From NCBI RefSeq assembly GCF_009901955.1, contig NZ_WUTS01000001.1:558001-622000 (forward strand): 64,000 nt of DNA. The letters run 5' to 3'. This DNA is from Halomonas icarae. GTDB lineage: Bacteria; Pseudomonadota; Gammaproteobacteria; Pseudomonadales; Halomonadaceae. Shown piece after piece: positions 52,793 through 62,223 of this stretch (its first letter is position 1; each line of letters opens with the position of its first letter). The notes beneath the pieces were generated by a model. That model searched no databases. It had not been told where the DNA came from and saw only the letters and a program-made list of their open reading frames with translations. A program made the position numbers and the translations under genes.

Positions 52793-54991
52793 ATGACTCC
52801 GACTCCATCCGACCCTTCCCTTGATCTACAGGTAACCTGCCCCCGTGGCCTCGAGGAGCTGCTGAGCGAGGAGCTGGAAGCCCTCGGTGCCGTGCCCGTC
52901 AAGAGCACGGTGGGAGCGGTAAGTGCGCGAGCCGATCAGGTCACCGCCTATCGGGTCTGCCTGTGGTCACGTCTGGCCAGCCGGGTGATCCTGTGTCTGG
53001 TTCGCGATGAGGGCATCGACACGCCCGAGCAGCTTCGAGAGGCGGTAGCTGCGATCCCCTGGGAGTCGCACCTGCCCCTCTCCGCCAGCCTGGCGGTGGA
53101 CTTCCATGGTCGCAGCGAGGCGATCCGTCATACCCGCTTCGGCGCCCAAACGGTGAAGGATGGTGTGGTGGATCGCCTGCAGGCCCGCGGCCTGCCGCGC
53201 CCTTCGGTGGATCTCAAGCAGCCCGATCTGCGCTGTTACGCCAACCTGCATCGCGGTCGCCTGGTGGTGGGCATCGACCTCTCGGGCGTGAGTCTTCATC
53301 GTCGTGGCTATCGCCGCGATGTCGGTCATGCGCCGCTCAAGGAGAACCTGGCCGCGGCACTGCTGTTGCGTGCCGGCTGGCCCGAGCTGGCTCGCCAGGG
53401 CGCCCCGCTGGTGGATCCACTGTGTGGAGCGGGCACACTGTTGATCGAGGCGGCGATGATGGCGGCCGATATGGCCCCTGGTCTGGCGCGTGACCGCTTC
53501 GGCTTTCACGGTTGGGCGGGCCACGACGAGGGGGGCTGGCGAGAGCTCAGGCGCGAGGCCGAGGCGCGGGCGAGCATCGGCCGCAAGCGCTGTCGCTCGC
53601 GATTCTACGGCTTCGACCAGAGTCCGACGGCGCTTGCCGCCGCCAAGGCCAATGCCATGCGTGCCGGTATCCCGGCGCTGATTGAGCTTCGCGGCGCGGG
53701 GCTCGGTGAGCTGACATGCCCCCAGGGCCTCGAGGAGGCGTCACCGGGGCTATTGATCACCAACCCACCCTATGGCGAGCGCCTCGGCGAGCTGCCCGAG
53801 CTGGTGACCCTCTATGCCCGGTTGGGCGAGAGGGTGCGTGATGCCTTTCCTGGCTGGCAGTTGGCGGTTTTCACCGGTAATCCCGATCTCGGCCATCGCA
53901 TCGGCCTGCGCGCTCACAAGCAGTACGCACTGCGCAATGGCCCTCTGGAGACCAAGCTGCTGCTGATGGCGGTGCCCGAACGGCAGGATGGGCAGGCGGA
54001 GGCTACGCCGGCGCGCTCGCAAGGGGCGCAGATGTTCGCCAATCGGCTGGAGAAGAATCGTCGGCGCCTGAAGAAGTGGCTCAAGCGCAGCGGCGAGCAG
54101 TGCTATCGCCTCTATGATGCCGATATGCCCGAGTATGCGATGGCGGTGGACGTCTACGCCGACTGGGTGCATGTGCAGGAGTATGCCGCACCGAAGTCGG
54201 TGGATGCCGATCAAGCCCAGAAACGGCTGTTCGAGGCATTGGCGGTGATCCCCGAGGTGCTCGAGGTGGCCCCCACACGGGTGGTGGTCAAGCGGCGGCA
54301 GCGTCAGAGCGGCCGTGCCCAGTATGAGAAGCAGGCCGCCACCGGCGAGCGTTTCGAGGTTCAGGAAGGGCCGGCCAGGCTGTGGATCAACCTGCGCGAC
54401 TACCTGGACACCGGCCTGTTCCTCGACCATCGTCCGGTTCGCCGAATGCTTGGCGAGATGGCGGTGGGCAGGCGCTTCCTCAACCTCTTCTGCTATACGG
54501 GGGCCGCCACCGTGCAGGCGGCGCTGGGTAGCGGGGAGGCAGGCGGTGCCTCGGAGAGCGTCAGTGTCGACCTCTCCAACACCTACCTGCAATGGGCGCG
54601 AGATAACTTCGCCCTCAACCGTCTCGATCCGGGCCGGCATCGCGTGGTGCGCGAGGATTGCCTGCGCTGGCTGGAGCGTGCCAACGCCGAGTTCGATCTG
54701 ATCTTCATGGATCCGCCCACCTTCTCCAACTCCAAGAAGATGGAGGACACCCTGGATATCCAGCGCGACCATGGCCGGCTGGTTCGCCTGGCCATGGCGC
54801 GCCTGGCGCCGGGCGGGACGCTGGTGTTCTCCAACAACCAGCGCCGCTTCAAGCTGGATGCCGATCTGGTCGAGCACTATGCGGTGAAGGAGATCTCGGG
54901 ACAGACCTTCGATCCCGACTTTGTGCGCAATCCCGATCTGCATCATGTCTTCCTGATCCGTCATCGCGAGGACGGGGAGGCGTCGGCATGA
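52793..54991 (+). CDS. rlmL: bifunctional 23S rRNA methyltransferase RlmKL
   Basis: A 732-residue fusion of RlmL (m2G2445) and RlmK (m7G2069). Residues 1-160 contain the THUMP domain, then the RlmL catalytic part with DPLCGAGTLLIEAAM and TNPPYGERLG; the RlmK half begins near residue 400 and shows FLNLFCYTGAATVQA and FMDPPTFSNSKKM. Length is normal for the fused form. ATG at 52793 is favoured by GGTGA six bases before it; a TTG two codons upstream is possible. Its stop overlaps the next gene (ATGA). Confidence 0.95.
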   Translation: MTPTPSDPSLDLQVTCPRGLEELLSEELEALGAVPVKSTVGAVSARADQVTAYRVCLWSRLASRVILCLVRDEGIDTPEQLREAVAAIPWESHLPLSASLAVDFHGRSEAIRHTRFGAQTVKDGVVDRLQARGLPRPSVDLKQPDLRCYANLHRGRLVVGIDLSGVSLHRRGYRRDVGHAPLKENLAAALLLRAGWPELARQGAPLVDPLCGAGTLLIEAAMMAADMAPGLARDRFGFHGWAGHDEGGWRELRREAEARASIGRKRCRSRFYGFDQSPTALAAAKANAMRAGIPALIELRGAGLGELTCPQGLEEASPGLLITNPPYGERLGELPELVTLYARLGERVRDAFPGWQLAVFTGNPDLGHRIGLRAHKQYALRNGPLETKLLLMAVPERQDGQAEATPARSQGAQMFANRLEKNRRRLKKWLKRSGEQCYRLYDADMPEYAMAVDVYADWVHVQEYAAPKSVDADQAQKRLFEALAVIPEVLEVAPTRVVVKRRQRQSGRAQYEKQAATGERFEVQEGPARLWINLRDYLDTGLFLDHRPVRRMLGEMAVGRRFLNLFCYTGAATVQAALGSGEAGGASESVSVDLSNTYLQWARDNFALNRLDPGRHRVVREDCLRWLERANAEFDLIFMDPPTFSNSKKMEDTLDIQRDHGRLVRLAMARLAPGGTLVFSNNQRRFKLDADLVEHYAVKEISGQTFDPDFVRNPDLHHVFLIRHREDGEASA

Positions 54992-55335
54992 TCCAGCTGA
55001 CTCTCTACACGACGCTGGGGTGCCATCTCTGCCAGCAGCTGGAGGGGCTGCTGGCTCAGCTATCTCGTGAGCCGGTGGCGCTCGAGCGAGTCGAGATCAG
55101 CGAGGATGATCTCCTGCTGGCTCGCTACGGGGTGCGCATTCCGGTACTGGTGGATGCCGTAGGCAACGAGCTCGACCGCGGCTTCGAGGCAGAGCGCCTG
55201 GCGACCTGGCTCGAGGCGCGTGGCTGGCTGGATGACAAGGCCTGGCAGGCGCTGCGTTGTGGGCTGAATGGTGAGGACGAGGCACCTGAAGCCTGTGGTT
55301 CGATAATGCGCGGTGGGCGGCGCTATCTGAGCTAA
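54988..55335 (+). CDS. glutaredoxin-family protein (DUF836)
   Basis: A 115-residue thioredoxin-fold protein. LTLYTTLGCHLCQQLEGLL gives a CxxC site (Cys-His-Leu-Cys) near residue 12, followed by an ERVEISEDDLLLARYGVRIPVL stretch with the conserved cis-Pro. Such small proteins are thiol-disulfide carriers; partner unknown. The C-terminal 40 residues are an extension beyond the fold. It starts within the rlmL stop (4-base overlap), so translation is coupled. Confidence 0.85.
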   Translation: MIQLTLYTTLGCHLCQQLEGLLAQLSREPVALERVEISEDDLLLARYGVRIPVLVDAVGNELDRGFEAERLATWLEARGWLDDKAWQALRCGLNGEDEAPEACGSIMRGGRRYLS

Positions 55336-55340
55336 GCCGG

Positions 55341-55446
55341 CTTGAGCTTGAAGAGCGTCGCTTCGTTCCTGGAAGCGAGAAGCTTGAAGAAGGGGCTTGG
55401 CCCCCTGATGGGCCAACTCATGCTGCCTTCCAGCTACGGCTCAAGT
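55341..55446. repeat. dispersed element, copy B
   Basis: Shares both arms with copy A at 40169-40266 (30/32 and 21/21 identical positions). Outer ends CTTGAGC (55341-55347) and GCTCAAG (55440-55446) add a further inverted repeat. The middle holds heptamers AGCGAGA and AGCTTGA, then a GGGGC-rich hairpin. It lies between the convergent glutaredoxin and WGR genes and supplies the last codons and stop of the WGR gene. Confidence 0.85.
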
Positions 55447-55712
55447 AGGGATAGCTGGCTCATGGCTTCTCGTCCCTCGGGGCTGTGATCCTCCACTTCC
55501 AGCACCTTGCGAAAGCCTCGTGATGCCTGGATGGTGGCCTCATCGGCCAGCCACATCAGGGTTTGCTCGCGGTCATCGGCCAGCTGGTGCTTCAGCCCGC
55601 CGAACTGGGTGCCGATCTGCCCCCAGGCGCGGCTGAAGATCCAGTCGCCAAACATGTCCTGGTGGATATGCACCAGGACATAGTCATGGTCGGTTTCCCA
55701 GCGAATGATCAT
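55434..55712 (-). CDS. small WGR-like domain protein
   Basis: A 92-residue protein. Residues 10-60 (YVLVHIHQDMFGDWIFSRAWGQIGTQFGG...) match the WGR domain pattern known from PARP-type proteins and many small bacterial proteins, where W-G-x-I-G is diagnostic; here the Arg of WGR is Gln. The domain binds nucleic acid in PARP1, but the bacterial stand-alone forms have no known role. Its last codons lie within a dispersed repeat element. Divergent from pdxB with 90 bases between. Confidence 0.75.
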   Translation of the reverse strand: MIIRWETDHDYVLVHIHQDMFGDWIFSRAWGQIGTQFGGLKHQLADDREQTLMWLADEATIQASRGFRKVLEVEDHSPEGREAMSQLSLLEP

Positions 55713-55802
55713 CGAAGCTCCCGAGCTGCTCTGTGCCGGCTTGGACGGCGAGGTGATAAGGTAGGACGTATTGTAATGCCTTGTCGGAGTGGAACAACGC
55801 CC

Positions 55803-57002
55803 ATGAAGATCCTCGTCGATGCCAATGTGCCTGCCGCGGAGACGTGCTTCGCGGCACTGGGCGAGGTGGTGCGTCTGCCGGGCCGCGAGATCGATGCCGC
55901 GTCCCTGCGGGATATCGATGCACTGGTGGTTCGCTCCATCACGCGGGTCGACGAGACGCTGCTCGCCGAGGCATCACGCTTGCGCTTCGTGGGCACCTGC
56001 ACCATCGGGACCGATCATGTCGATACCCGGCTGCTGGCCGAACGCGGCATCACCTTCGCCAGCGCCCCGGGCTGCAACGCCGAGGCGGTGGTCGACTACG
56101 TGCTGATCAGCCTGCTGACGCTCGCCGAGCGGCAGGGCTGGCGGCTTGCCGAGCGCCGGGTGGGCGTCGTCGGAGCCGGCAATGTGGGCGGGCGGCTGCT
56201 GGCGCGTCTCTCGGCCATGGGCATTGATTGTCTGGCCTGCGACCCGCCCCGGGTTGAAGCAGAGAGTGTCGAGGCGGAGCGTGCTGGTAGGGTGGACGCC
56301 GAGGAAGAGGCGCCGGCCGGCTTCGTGAACCTGGATACCCTGATCGACGAGTGCGACGTGCTCTGCCTGCATACCCCTCTGGTTCGCCAGGGTCCCCATG
56401 CCACCCACCATCTGCTGGATGCCGAGCGCATCGCCGCTCTGGCACCGGGGTCGTTGCTGCTCAACGCCGGGCGCGGTGATTGCGTTGATGGCCAGGCCCT
56501 GCGCGCCCGCCTGAGCGGAGAGGGAGATTTCAGCGCGATTCTCGATGTCTTCGAGAATGAACCGGGCGTCGACGCCTCGCTGGCCGACCTTGCCGAAGTC
56601 GCCACACCGCATATTGCCGGCTACAGCCTCGACGGCAAGCTGCGCGGTACCCACCAGATCACTCGTGCGCTCTGTCGCGCCTTCGGCCTGCCGTGCCGGA
56701 TGACCCTGGAGGAGCTGCTGCCGACGCCACCGCTGCGCTCCCTCGAACTTGGTGAAGGGCTCGAGCAGGAGGAGGCGCTGCGCCTGGCCATGCGAGCCGT
56801 CTACGACCCGCGCCGTGATCATGACTCTCTGAGGCGTGCTAGTCGCCGGCAGGGCATGGCCAGAGGTTTCGACGCCTGCCGGGCCGACTACCCCCTGCGC
56901 CGTGAATTCGCCACCCTGGAGGTGGCCCTGGCCGAAGAGGATCGGCACCTGGCCACATTGATGGCGGGGGCGGGGTTTCGTGTGAGGCGACGGCTTGAGT
57001 GA
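55803..57002 (+). CDS. pdxB: erythronate-4-phosphate dehydrogenase
   Basis: A 399-residue D-isomer-specific dehydrogenase of vitamin B6 synthesis. Seen: MKILVDANVPAAE, FVGTCTIGTDHVD, the NAD-binding GVVGAGNVGGRL (about residue 120), substrate residues in LNAGRGDCVD, and the catalytic His in ATPHIAGYSLDGK. The C-terminal dimerisation domain special to PdxB is present (from about 290). An acidic insertion (about 160-180) is slightly longer than usual. A strong terminator follows. Confidence 0.95.
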   Translation: MKILVDANVPAAETCFAALGEVVRLPGREIDAASLRDIDALVVRSITRVDETLLAEASRLRFVGTCTIGTDHVDTRLLAERGITFASAPGCNAEAVVDYVLISLLTLAERQGWRLAERRVGVVGAGNVGGRLLARLSAMGIDCLACDPPRVEAESVEAERAGRVDAEEEAPAGFVNLDTLIDECDVLCLHTPLVRQGPHATHHLLDAERIAALAPGSLLLNAGRGDCVDGQALRARLSGEGDFSAILDVFENEPGVDASLADLAEVATPHIAGYSLDGKLRGTHQITRALCRAFGLPCRMTLEELLPTPPLRSLELGEGLEQEEALRLAMRAVYDPRRDHDSLRRASRRQGMARGFDACRADYPLRREFATLEVALAEEDRHLATLMAGAGFRVRRRLE

Positions 57003-57027
57003 CAGGACAATGTTTTCCTCCTAACGC

Positions 57028-57054
57028 AGAGGGCCCGCCATTGGCGGGCCCTCT
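57028..57054. terminator. bidirectional terminator between pdxB and htpX
   Basis: AGAGGGCCCGCC and its complement GGCGGGCCCTCT with a tight loop, placed 26 bases after pdxB and 22 bases after the htpX stop on the other strand. Confidence 0.8.
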
Positions 57055-57075
57055 GTGGTTGTGCATTGGGGAGGC

Positions 57076-57981
57076 TTACTGTCGGTAGGCGGCCTCCTTG
57101 AGGGCGCGGATGCGATCATCCAGTGGGGGGTGGCTGGCGAACAGGCGCTCCACCAGCGAACGGGTCTGCCCCTTGGTGATGGCCATGGCACGCAGGGTAT
57201 CGGGCATCTGGTCGGGCAGCTCGGTCTCGGCCTTGAGGCGGGCGAGGGCGTTGATCATCGCGCCGGAGCCGGCCAGCTCGGCACCGGCAGCGTCGGCGCG
57301 ATACTCGCGGAAGCGCGAGAACCAGGCGACGATGGCGGAGGCGGCGATGCCGAAGATGATCTCGGCGACCATCACCACGGCGAAGTAGCCCATGAAGCCC
57401 AGGCCACCCTCGCCATCGCTGCGGGCACGCAGAAACTGGTCGACCAGCTGGGCGACCACCCGGGCGAAGAACATCACGAAGGTGTTCACCACACCCTGGA
57501 TCAGCGCCAGGGTGACCATGTCGCCGTTGGCCACATGGCCGATCTCGTGGGCCAGTACCGCGCGCACCTCTTCCGGACGCATTCGGTTGAGCAGGCCGGC
57601 GGAGACCGCCACCAGGGCATCATCCTTGTTCCAGCCCGTGGCGAAGGCGTTGGACTGCTGGGCCGGGAAGATACCGACTTCCGGGGTCTTGATGCCGGCA
57701 TCCCGGGCCAGCTCCGCCACGGTGTCCACCAGCCACTTCTCGGTGGCGTTGGAGGGCGTCTCGATGACCACGGTGCCGGTGCTGCGCTTGGCCATCCACT
57801 TGGAGATGAACAGCGAGACCATCGAGCCGGCCATGCCGAAGATGAAGCAGAAGATCAGCAGGCTCTGGAAGTTGATGCCCTGGCCGCTGAGGTAGCTGTC
57901 CACGCCCAGCAGGCGCAGGGTGACACTGGCCACCAGCAGTACTGCCAGGTTGGTGGCCAGGAAGAGCAGGATTCGCATCAT
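57076..57981 (-). CDS. htpX: membrane zinc protease HtpX
   Basis: A 301-residue inner-membrane metalloprotease of membrane-protein quality control, partner of FtsH in E. coli. Two N-terminal membrane segments (residues 4-25 and 38-58), then the zinc motif HEIGH (about 140-145, in [13 protein letters not shown]), two more hydrophobic segments and a third ligand Glu in [15 protein letters not shown]. In E. coli it is induced by CpxR; no clear site is visible here. Complete. Confidence 0.95.
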   Translation of the reverse strand: MMRILLFLATNLAVLLVASVTLRLLGVDSYLSGQGINFQSLLIFCFIFGMAGSMVSLFISKWMAKRSTGTVVIETPSNATEKWLVDTVAELARDAGIKTPEVGIFPAQQSNAFATGWNKDDALVAVSAGLLNRMRPEEVRAVLAHEIGHVANGDMVTLALIQGVVNTFVMFFARVVAQLVDQFLRARSDGEGGLGFMGYFAVVMVAEIIFGIAASAIVAWFSRFREYRADAAGAELAGSGAMINALARLKAETELPDQMPDTLRAMAITKGQTRSLVERLFASHPPLDDRIRALKEAAYRQ

Positions 57982-58107
57982 GTCGGTGGATCTCCATCGA
58001 TCATCGAAAGGAAGCCGCCCGATGTGGGCGGCAGGAACAGACTATTGCTTAGATACGACCGGGCGGTGCGGGTTTCAAGCCCTGAATTCGCTCGGCTCGT
58101 TAGGGAG

Positions 58108-59337
58108 TTACTGGCGATAGCGCGACAGGAAGCGGGCGAAACGGTCCAGGGCATCGCCGAGCTGGTCGGCCCAGGGCAGGGTGACGATCCGCACATGGTC
58201 GGGGTCCGGCCAGTTGAAGGCGGTCCCCTGGACCAGCAGGATCTTCTCCTGCAGCAGCAGGTCGAGCACCAGCTGCTGATCGTCCTGGATGTTGTAGACC
58301 TTGGGGTCCAGGCGCGGGAAGGCATAGAGCGCTCCCTTGGGCTTCACGCAGGAGACGCCGGGGATGGCGTTGAGCCTTTCAAAGGTGATATCGCGCTGGG
58401 CCCGCAGGCGGCCGCCGGGCAGGATCAGGTCGTTGATCGACTGGTAGCCACCGAGGGCGGTCTGGATGGCATGCTGGGCCGGCACATTGGCGCACAGGCG
58501 CATGGAGGCGAGCATGGTCAACCCCTGGATGAAGTCGGCGGCACGCTGCTTGGCGATGTTGCCGGATAGGATCATCCAGCCCGAGCGGAAACCGGCACAG
58601 CGGTAGCTCTTGGAGAGACCGTTCAGGGTGACGACCAGCTGGTCCTCGCCGGCCAGGGCGCCGGTGGAGACGTGTTCCACATCGTCGTAGAGGATCTTGT
58701 CGTAGATCTCGTCGGAGAACACCACCAGATCGTGCTGGCGGGCGATCTCGAGCAGTTCACGCACCACCTCCGGGGGGTAGACCGCCCCGGTGGGGTTGTT
58801 GGGGTTGATGATCACGATCGCCCGGGTGTGGGCGGTGATCTTGGCGCGGATATCGTCGAGGTCCGGTGCCCAGTCCGCCTGTTCATCGCACAGGTAGTGC
58901 ACGGCATGGCCGCCGGAGAGGTTGGCGGCGGCGGTCCATAGCGGGTAGTCGGGCGCCGGTATCAGTACCTCGTCGCCGTCGTTGAGCAGTGCCTGGAGCG
59001 TCATCACGATGAGCTCGGAGACGCCGTTGCCGATATAGATATCCTCGATTCCCACACCCGGGATTTCCCGGCGCTGGCACTCCTGCATGATCGCCTTGCG
59101 CGCCGAGTATAGCCCCTTGGAGTCGCAGTACCCCTGGGCCGTGGGCAGGTTGCGCATCACATCCTGCAGGATCTCCTCGGGGGCCTCGAAGCCGAATGGC
59201 GCGGGGTTGCCGATATTGAGCTTGAGGATGCGCTGGCCCTCCTCTTCCAGACGCTTGGCGTGGTCGAGTACCGGACCGCGGATGTCGTAGCAGACATTAT
59301 GCAGCTTGTGGGATTTGCGAAGCGGAGGGGTGTCCAT
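58108..59337 (-). CDS. alaA: glutamate-pyruvate aminotransferase (AlaA)
   Basis: A 409-residue class I PLP aminotransferase making alanine from pyruvate and glutamate. The substrate-binding NIGNPAPFGFEAPEEI, PNNPTGAVYP, VVFSDEIYDKILYD and the PLP lysine in LNGLSKSYRCAGFRSGW are seen. It matches AlaA (YfbQ) in length and in the HKLHNVCYDIRGPVL N-terminus. In Pseudomonas it lies near msrB and htpX, as here. Confidence 0.92.
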   Translation of the reverse strand: MDTPPLRKSHKLHNVCYDIRGPVLDHAKRLEEEGQRILKLNIGNPAPFGFEAPEEILQDVMRNLPTAQGYCDSKGLYSARKAIMQECQRREIPGVGIEDIYIGNGVSELIVMTLQALLNDGDEVLIPAPDYPLWTAAANLSGGHAVHYLCDEQADWAPDLDDIRAKITAHTRAIVIINPNNPTGAVYPPEVVRELLEIARQHDLVVFSDEIYDKILYDDVEHVSTGALAGEDQLVVTLNGLSKSYRCAGFRSGWMILSGNIAKQRAADFIQGLTMLASMRLCANVPAQHAIQTALGGYQSINDLILPGGRLRAQRDITFERLNAIPGVSCVKPKGALYAFPRLDPKVYNIQDDQQLVLDLLLQEKILLVQGTAFNWPDPDHVRIVTLPWADQLGDALDRFARFLSRYRQ

Positions 59338-59372
59338 GTCGTTCGGTGTCCTGGTCGGCGAGGGCGATAGGA

Positions 59373-60335
59373 TTAGGGGGTGTCTGGATCGGCGTCATCG
59401 CCGCCGTCCGGCTCCAGGGCGGGCTCGGGCGGGATATCATCCGGGGTTTCCAGGGTCAGGCGACCGAGTTTGCCGTCGCGCAGCTCATGCAGCAGCACCT
59501 CGGCGCCACGGTGCAGGTCCACTTCGCCGCCGGGACGCAGGCCACCGCGCTTGGCGGCGATCTCGGCCAGGATCGCATGACCGTCGAACCCGGCCACGGC
59601 GAGCAGGTCCACTCGCGCCGGGCCATCGGCCTCTACCCGGTCGGCATCGGGGTTGGCCTGGTAGCCGGGCAGCGCCTTGAGCCGGTAGCGTGCAGTGAGG
59701 GCCTCGGGGTAGCGCCTGGCCAGTTCGGCGGCGGTGACCATGGCGACATCCACGTAGTCGATGGCAGTGTCACGGATGGCACCGCTCGCCGCCAGGCGGT
59801 AGGCGCTGGCCTGGTCCTCGATCTTGGGCCAGAGCACCCCGGGGGTGTCGATAAGGGCCACGCGCCCGTTGATGCGAACCTTCTGCTGGCGCTTGGTCAC
59901 CGCGGGCTCATTGCCGGTCCTGGCGATGCTCTTGCCGGCCAGGCCATTGATCAGGGTCGACTTGCCGACATTGGGGATGCCCATCACCATCACGCGCACG
60001 TCTCGGTCGGCGCGAATCTGGCCGGCAAGCTCGTGGCAGAGCCTGGGGATGCGCTTGAGTTCCTTGACCCTGGTGGTGGTCACAGCGAGCGCTCGCATAT
60101 CGGGCTGGGCATCGAAGTGGGCGGTCCACTCCCGGGTTCGCTCCGGATCGGCCAGGTCGGCCCGGGAGAGGATCTTGAGCACCGGCTTGTGGCGCGTCAG
60201 CTCCGCCAGCATGGGGTTGGCGCTGGAGTAGGGCAGGCGGGCGTCGAGGACCTCGACCACCACGTCGATCTCCGGCAGCGCCTCGGTGATCTGGCGCCGC
60301 GCCTTGTGCATGTGTCCCGGGTACCAGCCGAGCAT
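59373..60335 (-). CDS. RbgA/YlqF-type circularly permuted GTPase
   Basis: A 320-residue GTPase. The motifs come in permuted order: G4-like SRADLADP (about residue 57), then G1 GIPNVGKST (about 118), and G3 DTPGVLWP, as in the YlqF/RbgA group that helps mature the large ribosomal subunit. N-terminus MLGWYPGHMHKARRQI is diagnostic. The C-terminal ANTAR-like helical part is followed by an acidic tail (PPEPALEPDGGDDADPD). Start at 60335 follows AGGAGAGG. Confidence 0.92.
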   Translation of the reverse strand: MLGWYPGHMHKARRQITEALPEIDVVVEVLDARLPYSSANPMLAELTRHKPVLKILSRADLADPERTREWTAHFDAQPDMRALAVTTTRVKELKRIPRLCHELAGQIRADRDVRVMVMGIPNVGKSTLINGLAGKSIARTGNEPAVTKRQQKVRINGRVALIDTPGVLWPKIEDQASAYRLAASGAIRDTAIDYVDVAMVTAAELARRYPEALTARYRLKALPGYQANPDADRVEADGPARVDLLAVAGFDGHAILAEIAAKRGGLRPGGEVDLHRGAEVLLHELRDGKLGRLTLETPDDIPPEPALEPDGGDDADPDTP

Positions 60336-60419
60336 GGGCCTCTCCTGCCTGTAGAAATCGGCCGCCCATGTTAGCAGATACACGGCCCTGTCAGGGGATG
60401 CTCAGGCCGATTGCGAGGC

Positions 60420-60821
60420 CTACTCGCCGGCGTGGAAGTCGAGCGCCACGGAGTTGATGCAGTAGCGCAGGCCGGTGGTGTCGCGCGGGCCGTCGGGAAA
60501 GACGTGCCCGAGATGGGCGCTGCAGCGCGCGCAGGTCACCTCGGTGCGGCGCATGCCGTGGGAGGTGTCGAAGTGCTCCTCCACGCAGGAGGGGGTCATG
60601 GGACGGTCGAAGCTTGGCCAGCCACAGCCGGCGTCGAACTTGTGCTCGTTCTCGAACAGGGGCGCGTTGCAGCAGACACAGTGGTAGATGCCGTGCTCGT
60701 CGGTGACCTGGTAGTCGCCGCTGAAGGGAGGTTCGGTGCCCTTCTCGCGGGTGACGCGGTACTGTTCCGGGGTAAGCGTCTCGCGCCATTCGGCGTCGGG
60801 CTTGTCGATCTTCAAGGGCAT
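60420..60821 (-). CDS. msrB: methionine-R-sulfoxide reductase MsrB
   Basis: A 133-residue reductase repairing methionine-R-sulfoxide. Zinc ligands CVCC and CARC, the GWPSFDRP motif, and the catalytic cysteine in [10 protein letters not shown] are all present; the active site is Cys, not selenocysteine. No signal peptide, so cytoplasmic. Start at 60821 follows AAGGAGAG. Confidence 0.95.
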   Translation of the reverse strand: MPLKIDKPDAEWRETLTPEQYRVTREKGTEPPFSGDYQVTDEHGIYHCVCCNAPLFENEHKFDAGCGWPSFDRPMTPSCVEEHFDTSHGMRRTEVTCARCSAHLGHVFPDGPRDTTGLRYCINSVALDFHAGE

Positions 60822-60922
60822 GGGGCTCTCCTTGTCATCGGGGTGATGTCTCCATTGTGGCATGCACCTGGCCAGGTGGGGGAGCCCCCTACCGGCAAGG
60901 ATTCACGCCCCCTCAACGCAGA

Positions 60923-60947
60923 CGCCCCCGGTAGGATGCCGGGGGCG
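60923..60947 (-). terminator. terminator of ychF
   Basis: CGCCCCCGG, loop, CCGGGGGCG, 35 bases past the ychF stop; no strong U-run. Confidence 0.7.
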
Positions 60948-60981
60948 ACTGGCGTCGAGCGTGGAATGTGGCGGTGAAACG

Positions 60982-62073
60982 TTAGACGTTGAAACGGAAG
61001 TGGATCACGTCGCCATCCTTGACGATGTACTCCTTGCCCTCCAGTCGCCACTTGCCGGCGTCCTTGGCACCCTGCTCGCCACCCAACGTGACGAAGTCCT
61101 CGTAGGCGACGACCTCGGCGCGGATGAAGCCCTTCTGGAAATCGGTGTGGATCACGCCGGCGGCCTCGGGGGCGGTGGCACCCACCTTCACGGTCCAGGC
61201 GCGCACCTCCTTCACTCCGGCGGTGAAGTAGGTCTGCAGACCGAGGAGGGCGTAGCCGGCACGGATGACGCGATCGAGACCGGGCTCTTCCATGCCCATC
61301 TCGTCGAGGAACATGGCGCGCTCCTCGTTGTCCAGCTCGGCGATCTCGGCCTCGAGCTGGTTGCACACCGGTACCACCACGGCCCCTTCCTCTGCCGCGA
61401 TGTCGCGGACCACGTCCAGGTAGGGGTTGGACTCGAAGCCGTCCTCGTTGACGTTGGCGATGTACATGGTGGGCTTGAGGGTCAGGAAGCCGAAGCCCTT
61501 GAGCAGATGCTGCTCCTCCTCGTCCAGCCCGAAGCTTCTCAGCGGCATGCCCTCGGCCAGGTGGGGCTGGATGCGCTCGAGGATCGCCTTGGTGGCGATG
61601 GCCTCCTTGTCACCGCCCTTGGCCACGCGGACCAGGCGCTGGATGGCGCGCTCCACGGTGTCGAGGTCGGCCAGCGCGAGCTCCATGTTGATGATCTCGA
61701 TATCGGCACGCGGGTCGACCTGGTTGGCGACATGGATCACGTTGTCGTTATCGAAGCAGCGCACCACATGGGCGATGGCCTGCGTCTCGCGGATATTGGC
61801 CAGGAACTTGTTGCCAAGACCCTCGCCCTTGGAGGCGCCGGCGACCAGACCGGCGATATCGACGAACTCCATCGTGGTCGGCAGCACCTTCTGCGGCTTG
61901 ACGATCTCCGCCAGCTTGTCGAGTCGCGGGTCGGGCATCGGCACGATGCCCACGTTGGGCTCGATGGTGCAGAAGGGGAAGTTCTCGGCGTCGATGCCGG
62001 ACTTGGTCAGCGCATTGAAGAGGGTCGACTTGCCGACATTCGGCAGGCCGACGATACCGCAGTTGAAACCCAT
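60982..62073 (-). CDS. ychF: redox-regulated ATPase YchF
   Basis: A 363-residue Obg-family P-loop protein that prefers ATP over GTP and binds ribosomes. Walker [10 protein letters not shown] is at residues 8-16, [20 protein letters not shown] and the NVNED motif follow, and a C-terminal TGS-like domain ([12 protein letters not shown]) closes it. The start at 62073 gives the standard [12 protein letters not shown]. pth lies just upstream on the same strand, the conserved pth-ychF pair. Confidence 0.96.
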   Translation of the reverse strand: MGFNCGIVGLPNVGKSTLFNALTKSGIDAENFPFCTIEPNVGIVPMPDPRLDKLAEIVKPQKVLPTTMEFVDIAGLVAGASKGEGLGNKFLANIRETQAIAHVVRCFDNDNVIHVANQVDPRADIEIINMELALADLDTVERAIQRLVRVAKGGDKEAIATKAILERIQPHLAEGMPLRSFGLDEEEQHLLKGFGFLTLKPTMYIANVNEDGFESNPYLDVVRDIAAEEGAVVVPVCNQLEAEIAELDNEERAMFLDEMGMEEPGLDRVIRAGYALLGLQTYFTAGVKEVRAWTVKVGATAPEAAGVIHTDFQKGFIRAEVVAYEDFVTLGGEQGAKDAGKWRLEGKEYIVKDGDVIHFRFNV

Positions 62074-62131
62074 GGGATCATCCTGGAAAGCGTGTACGCG
62101 AGTGAAAAGTAGCGAGTATTCTACTCGACCG

Positions 62132-62166
62132 AGCGGTAAGCCATAAGCGGTCAGCCGTAAGAAGGC
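62132..62166. repeat. heptamer tandem repeat (AGCGGTA-type)x4-5
   Basis: AGCGGTA, AGCCATA, AGCGGTC and AGCCGTA at 62132, 62139, 62146 and 62153, then AGAAGGC, all with a 7-bp period, in the pth-ychF spacer. Confidence 0.85.
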
Positions 62167-62223
62167 CCATCCGGCCAGCAAAGGGGTGACTGACAGCGTG
62201 TACCCTCAGCCTATGCTGGCCTG

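Noticed and set aside
52573-52908. 111-residue open frame antisense in the rmf-rlmL spacer
   Set aside because: It runs into rlmL on the other strand, has no ribosome site and no family.
60420-60821. Selenocysteine in MsrB
   Set aside because: The active-site codon is an ordinary Cys (RYCINS) and there is no in-frame TGA.
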